Source: Bacilliculturomica massiliensis
GTDB taxonomy: Bacteria; Bacillota; Clostridia; Peptostreptococcales; Anaerovoracaceae
DNA length: 64,000 nt
Direction: 5' to 3'
Assembly: GCF_900605495.1 (NCBI RefSeq)
Contig: NZ_LR027603.1
Span: 869,997-933,996 of the forward strand
In this document: positions 45,571 through 53,823 of the stretch, piece by piece
Layout of the letters: each line of letters begins with the position of its first letter
Position numbering within the stretch: position 1 is the first letter of the stretch
Program-made: the position numbers and the translations under genes
The notes under the pieces: generated by a model
What the model was told of the DNA's origin: nothing
Databases searched by the model: none
The model's input: the letters and a program-made list of their open reading frames with translations, nothing else

Positions 45571-46695
45571 ATGAATTTGTTTGAATATCAGGGTAAAGCA
45601 CTGTTTGCCTCCCACGGCGTCAGGGTCCCCCAGAGCGTCCTGGTCTCCTCGCCGGATGAGGTTCCGCAGCTGGAAAAAGGCGGCGTGGTAAAGCCGCAGA
45701 TACAGATCGGAGGCCGGGGCAAGGCCGGGGCGATCCGCATGTGTGAAAACGCAGAGGAAGCCAGAGAACTGGTATCTTATTTTCTGAAGACGCCTGTCAA
45801 GGGACATCTGGCCAGAAAAGTTCTGATCGAAGAGCGGGTCGAGATCGCCAGGGAGTATTATTTCAGCATTTCCATCGACCGCAGGAGCAAGGCCATCGCC
45901 ATGATGTTCAGCGGCTTTGGCGGCGTGGAGATCGAAAATAACGCGGATAAGATCAAGACGGTGACCGTCAATCCGCTGATCGGGCTGCAGCCGTACATGG
46001 TACGAAACCTGCTGGCGCCTTTTGAGCTGGACAGCCGGGATCAGATAGCCGAGGTGGTCGAAAAGCTGTTTGCGCTGTTCATGGAGAAAAAGATGAATCT
46101 GCTGGAGGTCAATCCTCTGGTGGTCACGGCAGCCGGCGAAGCGGTGGCTCTCGACGCGAAGGTCATATTGGACGACTGGGTGGCCGCGGAGAGCGATAAG
46201 GACGCCGGGGAAAACACGGCCAGCCAGACGCCCTTTGAGGAGCTGTTTGCATCTGTGGGCGCCAACGCCGTGGAGATGGACGGCGACGTGGCCGTCTATG
46301 CGGGCGGCGCAGGGGCGGCGATGGCCTCCGGCGACTGCATCATCAGCCGCGGCGGAACGCTGCGCTGTCTGGTGGATAGAGGAACCATCGCCTCCGACAC
46401 GTCGGATGACGAGCTGTCCCGGGAACTTGCCGGAGTGATCCGAACGATTCTGGATCTGAAGCCTAAAGTGATCTTTTTGAACGTTTACTTCCAGGCCGGG
46501 CGGATGGATTACGAGAGCCGGACTCTGAAGCGCGCCTTCGGGGATGCGGACCGGACCGTGCCCGTGGTGGCCCGTCTGGCGGGCCGTATGGCGGAGGAAG
46601 GCAGAAGAAATCTGGAGGATACGGGTATTTTTGTGACAGATTCTCTGGAGGCCGCCGTGGATAAGATCATGGAGTACTTGAAGGAGGAGGCGTAA
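45571..46695 (+). CDS. Succinate-CoA ligase-like protein, beta subunit (ATP-grasp)
   Basis: 374 residues. The N-terminal ATP-grasp domain shows MNLFEYQGKALFASHGV and KPQIQIGGRGKAGAIRM, then MNLLEVNPLVV with the Mg-binding Glu/Asn. The C-terminal CoA-ligase domain follows (about 225-370, NVYFQAGRMDY). Similar heterodimers activate succinate, malate or other acids with ATP and CoA, or run backwards to make ATP. The neighbouring crotonase and antiporter, and absence of other TCA genes, suggest a dedicated acid rather than the TCA cycle (inference). sucD-like partner 2 bp downstream. Confidence 0.88.
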   Translation: MNLFEYQGKALFASHGVRVPQSVLVSSPDEVPQLEKGGVVKPQIQIGGRGKAGAIRMCENAEEARELVSYFLKTPVKGHLARKVLIEERVEIAREYYFSISIDRRSKAIAMMFSGFGGVEIENNADKIKTVTVNPLIGLQPYMVRNLLAPFELDSRDQIAEVVEKLFALFMEKKMNLLEVNPLVVTAAGEAVALDAKVILDDWVAAESDKDAGENTASQTPFEELFASVGANAVEMDGDVAVYAGGAGAAMASGDCIISRGGTLRCLVDRGTIASDTSDDELSRELAGVIRTILDLKPKVIFLNVYFQAGRMDYESRTLKRAFGDADRTVPVVARLAGRMAEEGRRNLEDTGIFVTDSLEAAVDKIMEYLKEEA

Positions 46696-46697
46696 CT

Positions 46698-47570
46698 ATG
46701 GCGATTTATATAGACAAGTCATCCCGCGTCATCATTCAGGGAATCACCGGCCGGATCGGACGCATCTTTGCCGAGCGCATGGCGCAGCACTATCCCAACT
46801 TTGTGGGAGGCGTGACGCCGGGAAAGGGCGGTCAGGAAGTATTCGGAAAACCTGTTTACGATGATGTGGAGACAGCTGTGAGCGCGCTGAACGCAAACAC
46901 CTCCGTGATCGTGGTGGCGGCTCCGTTTATGAAGGGGGCCGTCTTTGAAGCCATCGACGCCGGGATCAAGACGATCTGGTGTTATACCGACCGCGTGCCG
47001 GTGCATGAGACGCTGGAAATGGTACAGTACGCTAAACTTTCCGGAGTCACGCTGATCGGGCCCAACTCGGCGGGCATCGTTTCTCCCGGGAAAGCGTCTG
47101 CCGGCGAGCTGAATGAGAATTACCTTCCGCTGAAAGAGGGCAGCGTGGGTCTGCTGTCCAAGAGCGGAAGTCTGAGTTATGAGGTGATCAATCTGATCGC
47201 GGACGCGGGATTTGGTTTTTCCACGATCATCTGTATCGGAGGCGATCCGGTCCTGGGGACTTCCTGCTGCGAAGCCATGGCCGCATTCAAAAATGATCCA
47301 GAGACCAAAGCGGTGGTCATGCTGGGTGAGGTGGGCGGCACCGATGAGATCGACGCTATCGAGATCATCCGCGAGATGGATAAACCGGTGGTGGCCTATA
47401 TTGCAGGGCACTGCGCTCCGGCCAAGAAAAAGATGGGTCACGCTGGGGCTATCGTCAACGGGACCGCCGACACGGCGGACGCCAAAACTGCGGCTCTGCG
47501 CGCGGCGGGCGTACACGCGGTGAACGCCATCGACGAGATCCCGCAGGAACTGAATAAGCTCGACTTTTAA
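46698..47570 (+). CDS. Succinate-CoA ligase-like protein, alpha subunit
   Basis: 290 residues. CoA-binding Rossmann domain: VIIQGITGRIGRIFAERM at about 12-29, VTPGKGGQEVFGKPVYD. The ligase domain ends with GHCAPAKKKMGHAGAIVNG, where the His of GHAGAI is the phosphorylated catalytic residue. All features of a working alpha subunit are kept; GHCAPAKKK replaces the usual G-x-TAPxGRR, a mild departure. Coupled to the beta gene (2-bp gap). A large hairpin follows before nhaC. Confidence 0.9.
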   Translation: MAIYIDKSSRVIIQGITGRIGRIFAERMAQHYPNFVGGVTPGKGGQEVFGKPVYDDVETAVSALNANTSVIVVAAPFMKGAVFEAIDAGIKTIWCYTDRVPVHETLEMVQYAKLSGVTLIGPNSAGIVSPGKASAGELNENYLPLKEGSVGLLSKSGSLSYEVINLIADAGFGFSTIICIGGDPVLGTSCCEAMAAFKNDPETKAVVMLGEVGGTDEIDAIEIIREMDKPVVAYIAGHCAPAKKKMGHAGAIVNGTADTADAKTAALRAAGVHAVNAIDEIPQELNKLDF

Positions 47571-47579
47571 ATCCGGATA

Positions 47580-47633
47580 GAGCGGATGGACAGCCGGCCA
47601 GTCTGATCTCTTTTTCTGGCCGGATATCCGCTC
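47580..47633 (+). other. Strong two-part hairpin between sucD-like gene and nhaC
   Basis: GAGCGGAT (47580-47587) pairs with ATCCGCTC (47626-47633), and inside it CCGGCCAG (47594-47601) pairs with CTGGCCGG (47616-47623). No T-tract on the plus strand beyond the loop. Likely limits or tunes read-through into nhaC. Confidence 0.75.
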
Positions 47634-47685
47634 GCCAAAGATTAAGAGCAGTGTCCGAAACCTTTACGGAAGGAGGAAAGAATCA

Positions 47686-49179
47686 ATGGAAAACAACGAA
47701 ACCAAAACTCGCAAAGAACCATCCTTCGCCCTTTCACTGGGGGCGATCGGCATCCTTGTCCTCTTCGTTGGCGTCGGCTATATCGCCATGAACCTGAAAG
47801 TCGATATCATGCTGATCTGTTCTGCCGTCTGCGTCAGTATTCTTGCCATGTCCCTGGGTTATACCTACAAGGATATCGAAGAATTTATCTGCACCAGACT
47901 GTCCAGGACGCTGGCCACGATCCTGATCATCTGGACCATCGGCACGGTGATCGGAACGTTTATGTTCTGCGGCGCCATTCCCATGGTCATCCGCTATGGA
48001 GTCCAGCTCATCAAACCGGAGCTGGTCATTCCCATGTCCTTTGTTCTGTGCGCGATCTTCTCTACGGTGACCGGCACGTCCTGGGGATCCGCAGGCACCG
48101 CCGGCGTAGCCTGCATCGGCATCGCTTCCGGTCTGGGCGTCTCACTGCCCATGACCGCTGCCGCCATCGTCTGCGGCGCCACCTTCGGCGACAAGATCTC
48201 TCCGCTGTCCGATACTACAAATCTGGCTCCGCTGTGCGCCGGCTGTACGCTGTACCAGCATATCGGATCCATGATGTGGACCACCACTCCCGCCAGTCTG
48301 CTGGCCCTGGTCGGCTTCTTTATTCTGGGCGGCATGGAAAAGGTGGCGGGATCTGGACTGCCTCAGGAGGCGCTGGATATGATGGGGACCCTCGACGGCA
48401 TGTTCTCCTGGAACCTGCTGCTGATCCTGCCGTTCCTTGTCATCGTCGCCGGCGCTGTCACCAAAAAACCGCCTGTGCCCACTATGCTTGCAGCTTCTTT
48501 CGTCGCTGTTCTCATCGGTGTTTTTTATCAGGGCTTTTCGCTGCAAAACGGCGTTCTGGCTGCGTACAGCGGTTTTAAGATGGACATGGTACCCGGACTG
48601 GATGTGGCGACGGCGTCTGCCATGGTGCAGAAACTGCTGGTCCGCGGCGGCATCACTTCCATGGCCAGCATCGTCATCATTATTTTCTGCGGGTACGCTT
48701 ACACGTCGGTGCTCAGCGGCGCAGGGTTCATGGACACAGCCATGAGGCCGGTCACCTCCCGCATCCGGGGCAGAGGTCCTCTGATGGCTGCGGCGTTCTG
48801 CACCAGCTTTGTTCTGCTTGCTCTGTCGGGCATTACTTATGTGAGTTCCATCTGTCTGCCCGACATGTATAAGCGTTCTTTCCTGGAACACGGCATGCCC
48901 GCCAGAGTTTTGTCCCGTACCATTGAGGACGGTTCCACCATCATGGCCGGACTGATCCCCTGGGGGACCTCCGGACTGCTGTACGCTTCCACTCTCGGCG
49001 TGGAAGTATGGGGGAGCGGCGGCTACGCCCCGTACTGCTTTACCTGCTGGTTCACGCCGATCATTGCAATACTGCTGGCTGTCACCGGCATAGGCATCTA
49101 CAAGATGAATGACGAACAGATCCGGCAGGCTCTCGCTGAATACGATGCGGAGCAGGCCGCGCTGAAGGGCAACGCGTGA
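47686..49179 (+). CDS. Na+/H+ antiporter, NhaC family
   Basis: 497 residues, about 11-12 hydrophobic segments. The NhaC core is clear: GTSWGSAGTAGVACIGIASG, then FGDKISPLSDTTNLAPLCAG and YQHIGSMMWTTTPASL, which hold the ion-binding Asp/Ser/Thr residues. Members exchange Na+ for H+, though some exchange organic acids (for example malate/lactate with Na+/H+ coupling, MleN). Being in an operon with acid-CoA ligase genes makes an organic-acid antiport role possible. AGGAGG before the start; terminator at 49262-49306. Confidence 0.92.
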   Translation: MENNETKTRKEPSFALSLGAIGILVLFVGVGYIAMNLKVDIMLICSAVCVSILAMSLGYTYKDIEEFICTRLSRTLATILIIWTIGTVIGTFMFCGAIPMVIRYGVQLIKPELVIPMSFVLCAIFSTVTGTSWGSAGTAGVACIGIASGLGVSLPMTAAAIVCGATFGDKISPLSDTTNLAPLCAGCTLYQHIGSMMWTTTPASLLALVGFFILGGMEKVAGSGLPQEALDMMGTLDGMFSWNLLLILPFLVIVAGAVTKKPPVPTMLAASFVAVLIGVFYQGFSLQNGVLAAYSGFKMDMVPGLDVATASAMVQKLLVRGGITSMASIVIIIFCGYAYTSVLSGAGFMDTAMRPVTSRIRGRGPLMAAAFCTSFVLLALSGITYVSSICLPDMYKRSFLEHGMPARVLSRTIEDGSTIMAGLIPWGTSGLLYASTLGVEVWGSGGYAPYCFTCWFTPIIAILLAVTGIGIYKMNDEQIRQALAEYDAEQAALKGNA

Positions 49180-49261
49180 TCGTTATTTTCCATCGCAGCA
49201 GCCGATGGATCGGCCGTCACATAAAACGCCGGACTCAGACTCAAGAGTAGATATCCTGCAT

Positions 49262-49306
49262 AAAAATGCTTCTCAGAGCGCCCAGGTGCGTTCGGGAAGC
49301 ATTTTT
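49262..49306 (+). terminator. Intrinsic terminator of the crotonase-nhaC operon
   Basis: AAAAATGCTT (49262-49271) pairs with AAGCATTTTT (49297-49306), with additional GC pairing inside. T-rich right arm. Confidence 0.85.
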
Positions 49307-49451
49307 GCAGTATACATATATTTATCAGAGGGAGGGAAATACGGTTTCTTATTGACGAACGGCATCGAATCTGATATTTTTTAATATGTTATTAAGTACC
49401 TTCGGCTGACAAAAAAACACATGCATGAAGGGGAAGGGGGGAAGTATCATC

Positions 49452-49829
49452 ATGATAATAAAACGCAACATTGCACTCTGCATTGTCTTCAGCATCATCA
49501 CCTGCGGCATCTACGGCCTCTACTGGCTGGCCTGCCTGGCAGACGATACCAATCGCGCCAGCAGCCGGACCAATGAGACCTCGGGAGTCCTGGTCGTCGT
49601 TTTCAGTATTATCACCTGCAACATTTATCACATTTACTGGTGTTACAAGGCCGGAGAAAAGATCGACGAGGCGCGGCAGATGCGGGGACTGGCGGCAAAG
49701 AACAGCGGCATCGTATATTTGCTGCTGACGCTGTTCGGACTGTCCGTCGTATCCTGGGCGCTGCTTCAGAACGAACTGAACGAGATCGCCGATATGGAAG
49801 GAACGGCAGGCGGAATGAAGACATGGTAA
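49452..49829 (+). CDS. DUF4234-type small membrane protein
   Basis: 125 residues from ATG 49452 (GGGGGGAAG upstream). The sequence IALCIVFSIITCGIYGLYWLACLADD is repeated in variant form as VVVFSIITCNIYHIYWCYKAGEKI, the duplicated ITCxIYxxYW element of DUF4234 proteins. A third hydrophobic segment is near 93-110. Function unknown. Overlaps the next gene by 7 bp. Confidence 0.8.
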   Translation: MIIKRNIALCIVFSIITCGIYGLYWLACLADDTNRASSRTNETSGVLVVVFSIITCNIYHIYWCYKAGEKIDEARQMRGLAAKNSGIVYLLLTLFGLSVVSWALLQNELNEIADMEGTAGGMKTW

Positions 49830-50215
49830 TATGGGAAAGGGAACGGCTGCGGCAGACGGTCTGCGCGGCCGCGCTGCTGGCGCTGCTCGGAGCGGCGGGA
49901 TTGCTGCTGTCACAGGAGGGAGCGGGGATCCCCTGCGTGTTTCACCTGATCACGGGACTGGATTGTCCCGGCTGCGGGGTCACGCGGATGCTCCGCGCGC
50001 TGGCCGTGGGAGACATAACCGCCGCATGGAGATACAATCCCTTTGTGATGGCGGTCTCTCCGCTGCTGCTTCTGCTGCTTTTGCGTCTGACCGTGCGCTA
50101 TGTAGCCACGGGAAACAGAATGCTGACCCGGGGAGAAAACGCGTTTGTATGGGCTCTGATCGCGGGCCTGATCCTGTTTGGCATTTTGAGAAACATGCCG
50201 TTCTACCCGTACTGA
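49823..50215 (+). CDS. DUF2752 membrane protein
   Basis: 130 residues. Three hydrophobic segments. The family motif GLDCPGCGVTRMLRALAVGDITAAWRYNP is present in full (CPGCGxTR, then NP). These small proteins are widespread and uncharacterised. Start at 49823 overlaps DUF4234, implying coupling; the two families often travel together. A terminator lies 27 bp after the stop. Confidence 0.85.
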   Translation: MVIWERERLRQTVCAAALLALLGAAGLLLSQEGAGIPCVFHLITGLDCPGCGVTRMLRALAVGDITAAWRYNPFVMAVSPLLLLLLLRLTVRYVATGNRMLTRGENAFVWALIAGLILFGILRNMPFYPY

Positions 50216-50241
50216 CCGGGAGGCGAACGGCGCCTGCACTG

Positions 50242-50270
50242 GGGTGTCGCTCTGATGACATCCTTTTTTT
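50242..50270 (+). terminator. Intrinsic terminator after the DUF2752 gene
   Basis: GGGTGTC (50242-50248) pairs with GACATCC (50257-50263), one G-U, then seven T. Confidence 0.8.
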
Positions 50271-50406
50271 ACGGAATTTCGATAACGATTGCATTCAGTT
50301 GCCGGGGACGCTTGCCGGAACCGCCCGGATCTCTGTGCCGGCCGGGTTCCCGCCTTCGTCCCCGCCGGCTGTGAGCAGGGAATATAGATAAAGGATAAAA
50401 GAAAAT

Positions 50407-51243
50407 ATGGCTCGTTTTTTTGTCACAAAAGAAAATGTCGGGGAGGATGTGATCGAGATCACCGATCCGGAGGATATCCGGCATATCGTCAAGGTACTGC
50501 GCCTGGCGGAGGGAGATTTTATCGACGTGTCCGACTCGGAGGAGTATGAATATCGTGTGGAACTCAGCCAGGTGTCGAAGGAGGCCGTGGTGGGGAAGAT
50601 ACACGACAAACAGAGCTTCAGCAAGGAGCCTGGCCTCAGGGCAACGCTTTACCAGGCCGTTCCCAAACAGGGGAAGATGGAGACCATCGTCCAGAAGACA
50701 GTGGAGCTGGGGATCCATCGCATCGTCCCTGTTTTTACAAAGCGGTGCGTAGTCACAGACAGCAGAGGGAACGCCGCAAAGAAGGCGGAGCGCTGGCAGA
50801 AAGTGTCCGCGGAGGCGGTCAAGCAGTGCCGGCGCGGCATCGTTCCGCAGGTGGATCTGCCCATGGATTTTAAGAAAATGATGGAGGAGATCCGCAATGA
50901 TTACGATCTGGTGCTGTTCCTTTACGAAAATGAACAGCGGACCACGATCAAGCAGGTGCTGCGGGAGTTCAGCGCCGAGTGGGTGCTCAGTTCTGCAATG
51001 GAAGGAATGAGCGCGCTGGAGGAATGGGACGGCGAGCCCCAGGATGAAAGTTCCCTGCTTCCGCCGAGAAAAGCGCCCTCTGTGGCGCTGATCGTCGGCC
51101 CGGAGGGCGGTTTTTCCGACGAAGAGGCCGCGGAGCTGAAGGCAAGCTGCGCGAAGTGCGCCACGCTGGGACGCACCATACTGCGCACGGAGACTGCGGG
51201 GATGGCCGCGCTGGCCATGGTGATGTACGAGCTGGAACTGTAG
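50407..51243 (+). CDS. rsmE: 16S rRNA (uracil(1498)-N(3))-methyltransferase RsmE
   Basis: SPOUT methyltransferase acting on U1498 of 16S rRNA. 278 residues, longer than the usual 245-250 because of a roughly 30-residue acidic insertion (about 196-226, GMSALEEWDGEPQDESS) in the SPOUT domain. The N-terminal PUA-like domain begins MARFFVTKENV. The knot motifs LIVGPEGGFSDEEA and RTILRTETAGMAAL are intact. In relatives it directly follows prmA; here 7 kb of accessory genes intervene. Confidence 0.94.
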   Translation: MARFFVTKENVGEDVIEITDPEDIRHIVKVLRLAEGDFIDVSDSEEYEYRVELSQVSKEAVVGKIHDKQSFSKEPGLRATLYQAVPKQGKMETIVQKTVELGIHRIVPVFTKRCVVTDSRGNAAKKAERWQKVSAEAVKQCRRGIVPQVDLPMDFKKMMEEIRNDYDLVLFLYENEQRTTIKQVLREFSAEWVLSSAMEGMSALEEWDGEPQDESSLLPPRKAPSVALIVGPEGGFSDEEAAELKASCAKCATLGRTILRTETAGMAALAMVMYELEL

Positions 51244-51321
51244 ACGCCGGGAAAGGCGGCCCGCCCGGAACGTCCGGAACGGCGGGATGTACGGGCCTGC
51301 ATGCGGGGTGAAGGAGGAAGC

Positions 51322-52659
51322 ATGAGAGTGTTGTGGAAAGCGCTGCGGATTTTTCTCTATCTGTGCCTGATGAACGGCGCGCTGCTCCGGGAGAGAACGG
51401 CGTTGAGCGGTGCAGGCTTCGCTGCGCTCATGGCCGCGCTTTTTGTATTCTACGCGGTGAGTCTGGTCCTGCCGGAAACAGAGAAGGGGAGCGGCGCCCG
51501 GCTTGCGGTCATGAAGGGCGGGCATACGCTGATCCTGTCGGCCGCTCTGTGCTTCGTATTCGAGGCGCTGCTCTACGCGGGAGTTTTCGGCGCCGCGAAG
51601 ATCCCTGTGAGCTGGCAGACGGCTCTGATCAATGGGGTGGCGGCGCTGCTGCTGGCCTCTTTTATGATGTTCGTGGGATTTGTAAGGATCATCTTCACGT
51701 CCACTCAGCTGGGGATCGTCACCCGGCTTCTTCTGCTGCTCACCTGGTGGATCCCCGTGTGGAATCTGTTTCTGTTTTTCCGGGCCTGCGGTCTGGTCAG
51801 GCGGGAGTACCATTACGAGATGGCCCGGCAGGAGCTGAATCAGGCGCGAAAGGAAAATGAAGTCTGCGGTACGAAATACCCCATTCTTTTGGTCCACGGC
51901 ATCTTTTTCAGAGATTGGCAGCTGCTGAATTACTGGGGAAGGATCCCCGGAGAGCTGATGCGAAACGGCGCCTCTGTCTTTTATGGAGAACAGCAGTCGG
52001 CGGCTCCCGTGAGCCGAAGCGGGGAGGAATTGGCGGCGCGTATTCGGGAAATACTTGAAGCAGAGGGCTGTGAAAAGGTCAATATCATCGCGCATTCCAA
52101 GGGCGGTCTTGACTCCAGATACGCCATAAGCCGTCTGGGAATGGGGCAGCACGTAGCGTCGCTGACGACGATCAACACGCCGCATCGCGGCTGCGTCTTC
52201 GCTGAACGACTGCTGAAACTGTTTCCGGAGGGGCTGGTCCGCTTTATCGCAGACAAATATAACGCGGTGTTCCGGAAGCTGGGCGACAGGGAGCCTGATT
52301 TCCTGGGAGGAGTCCTTGATCTCACCGCCGGCCGCTGCGCCAGATTCAACGAAGAAGTGCGGGATGACGACCGCGTCTATTATCAGAGCGTGACATCGAA
52401 GATGAAGGGCATGTTCAGCTTCGGTTTTCCTCTGATATTTACCTATCCTATCGTTAAATTTGTGGAAGGGGAAAACGACGGGCTGGTCACGCCGGATTCC
52501 GCCAAATGGGGGAATTTCCTTGGTCTGGTCACAGGATCCGGGTATCGCGGCGTGTCCCACGGGGACATGGTGGACCTCATGAGGGAAAACATAGCGGGTT
52601 TTGACGTAAAAGAGTTTTATGTCAACATTGTTTCCGGGCTGAAAGAAAGAGGCTTGTAG
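51322..52659 (+). CDS. Membrane-anchored alpha/beta-hydrolase (lipase/esterase-like)
   Basis: 445 residues from ATG 51322 (GGAGGAAGC upstream). Four hydrophobic segments occupy about residues 1-160. The hydrolase begins near KYPILLVHGIFFRDW (oxyanion motif HG) and has the nucleophile elbow AHSKGGLDSRY, Ser in the place of the family-I lipase GHSQG. INTPHRG, and an Asp in ENDGLVTP with His in GVSHGDMVD complete a plausible triad. This is the triacylglycerol-lipase/PGAP1-like fold on a multi-span membrane anchor, an uncommon pairing. Substrate unknown; a cell lipid is plausible. Confidence 0.82.
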   Translation: MRVLWKALRIFLYLCLMNGALLRERTALSGAGFAALMAALFVFYAVSLVLPETEKGSGARLAVMKGGHTLILSAALCFVFEALLYAGVFGAAKIPVSWQTALINGVAALLLASFMMFVGFVRIIFTSTQLGIVTRLLLLLTWWIPVWNLFLFFRACGLVRREYHYEMARQELNQARKENEVCGTKYPILLVHGIFFRDWQLLNYWGRIPGELMRNGASVFYGEQQSAAPVSRSGEELAARIREILEAEGCEKVNIIAHSKGGLDSRYAISRLGMGQHVASLTTINTPHRGCVFAERLLKLFPEGLVRFIADKYNAVFRKLGDREPDFLGGVLDLTAGRCARFNEEVRDDDRVYYQSVTSKMKGMFSFGFPLIFTYPIVKFVEGENDGLVTPDSAKWGNFLGLVTGSGYRGVSHGDMVDLMRENIAGFDVKEFYVNIVSGLKERGL

Positions 52660-52713
52660 GCCGCCGGGGTCTCCGGCAGTTTAAAACAGAGAGAGGGATC
52701 AGGAAAACAACAG

Positions 52714-53751
52714 ATGAATGATTTATCAGAATGGCTGAGAAGCCGCGGCCGCCGGGCGGTCTATCCGCAGATGGGAGGCGTTGGGCTGAAGCTGACGCCG
52801 TACAGAATGTTTCAGGTCTACGAGGACCCGGAAAAACAGCTGGAGATCTCCCTGCGGATCGAAGAGACGTTTTCCACAGATTTTACGTATCCGGTGGATT
52901 TCGGTTACGTGTTTCTGCACGATCTGGGTCTGGACATGCTGAAGCCGGATCACGACTTTCCCAGCGTATTGGAAAATCCGGCCAAGACAGCAGAGCAGAT
53001 CGAACACTTCCGCAGGGCCTGGGAGCAGGGCCTCGATCTCTGCGGGGAAAAAGGCGGGAAGGCGCTGCTGCCCGCCTATCTGGAAAGCATTGAAAAAATC
53101 GCGTCGCGGATACCGAAGCCGGAGATGGTGGCGGTGCCCGGGCCTTTTACGCTGGCCGGCGAACTGGTGGGCATAACGGATCTGGCAAAATTTACGCTGA
53201 AAAAACCTCAGCTGGTAGAAGCGGCGCTGGAGCTTACGGAGGAGATCCTGTGCGGATTTATCACGGAAGCAGTCGACAGAGGCGCCTCTCTGATCCAGAT
53301 ATCGGAACCGACGGCGGTCATCCTCTCGCCGGCCATGTTCAGAAAGTGGATCACGCCCGGCCTTCGGCGCATGTTTGGGCATATCAACGGACGGGCCTGG
53401 TCCGCTCTTCACATCTGCGGAAATGTGGACGCCTATCTGGATGAAATGATCTCCGCGGGGCCCATGGTTTTGAGTCTTGATCAGATCATGGACATGAAGG
53501 CGGCGGCAGAGCGTACGCCGGGAAACATTATTCTCGCCGGAAACACAGATCCGGTGGGGATAATGCTGCAGGGCACGCCTGAACAGGTGCGCTCTGCGGT
53601 GGAAACGCTGCTGAATGAGATGGCGCCGTACGATAATTATATGCCTTCCTTCGGATGCGACTGCCCGGTAGATACTCCTGTGGAAAACATGCAGGCGTTT
53701 ACCGAGGCTGTTTACGGGTGGAAGAAAGGCGATGGCGGACAACAGAGGTAG
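52714..53751 (+). CDS. Uroporphyrinogen decarboxylase-family methyltransferase (MtaA/CmuA type)
   Basis: 345 residues of the URO-D fold. It has the zinc-site motifs of corrinoid-dependent methyltransferases: HICGNVDAYL (His and Cys ligands) and SFGCDCPVDTP (CxC), instead of porphyrin-decarboxylase signatures. FTLAGELVGITDL matches the family core. Members move a methyl group from a methylcorrinoid protein to a thiol or to tetrahydrofolate. No corrinoid protein gene is next to it, but an ABC importer follows in the same direction. First gene of a four-gene unit. Confidence 0.82.
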   Translation: MNDLSEWLRSRGRRAVYPQMGGVGLKLTPYRMFQVYEDPEKQLEISLRIEETFSTDFTYPVDFGYVFLHDLGLDMLKPDHDFPSVLENPAKTAEQIEHFRRAWEQGLDLCGEKGGKALLPAYLESIEKIASRIPKPEMVAVPGPFTLAGELVGITDLAKFTLKKPQLVEAALELTEEILCGFITEAVDRGASLIQISEPTAVILSPAMFRKWITPGLRRMFGHINGRAWSALHICGNVDAYLDEMISAGPMVLSLDQIMDMKAAAERTPGNIILAGNTDPVGIMLQGTPEQVRSAVETLLNEMAPYDNYMPSFGCDCPVDTPVENMQAFTEAVYGWKKGDGGQQR

Positions 53752-53823
53752 AAGGCGCAGCGGGAGCGAAGCCGGAGAGTGCCGCGGGGAACTGCGGCGG
53801 ACGAGACAGGAAGGGAGAAAGCT

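Noticed and set aside
45571-47570. TCA-cycle succinyl-CoA synthetase (sucCD)
   Set aside because: The subunits fit the family, but context (crotonase, antiporter, LysR) and absence of TCA neighbours do not support naming them sucC and sucD.
52714-53751. HemE uroporphyrinogen decarboxylase
   Set aside because: The HxC and CxC zinc motifs and absence of heme genes point to the MtaA/CmuA methyltransferase branch instead.
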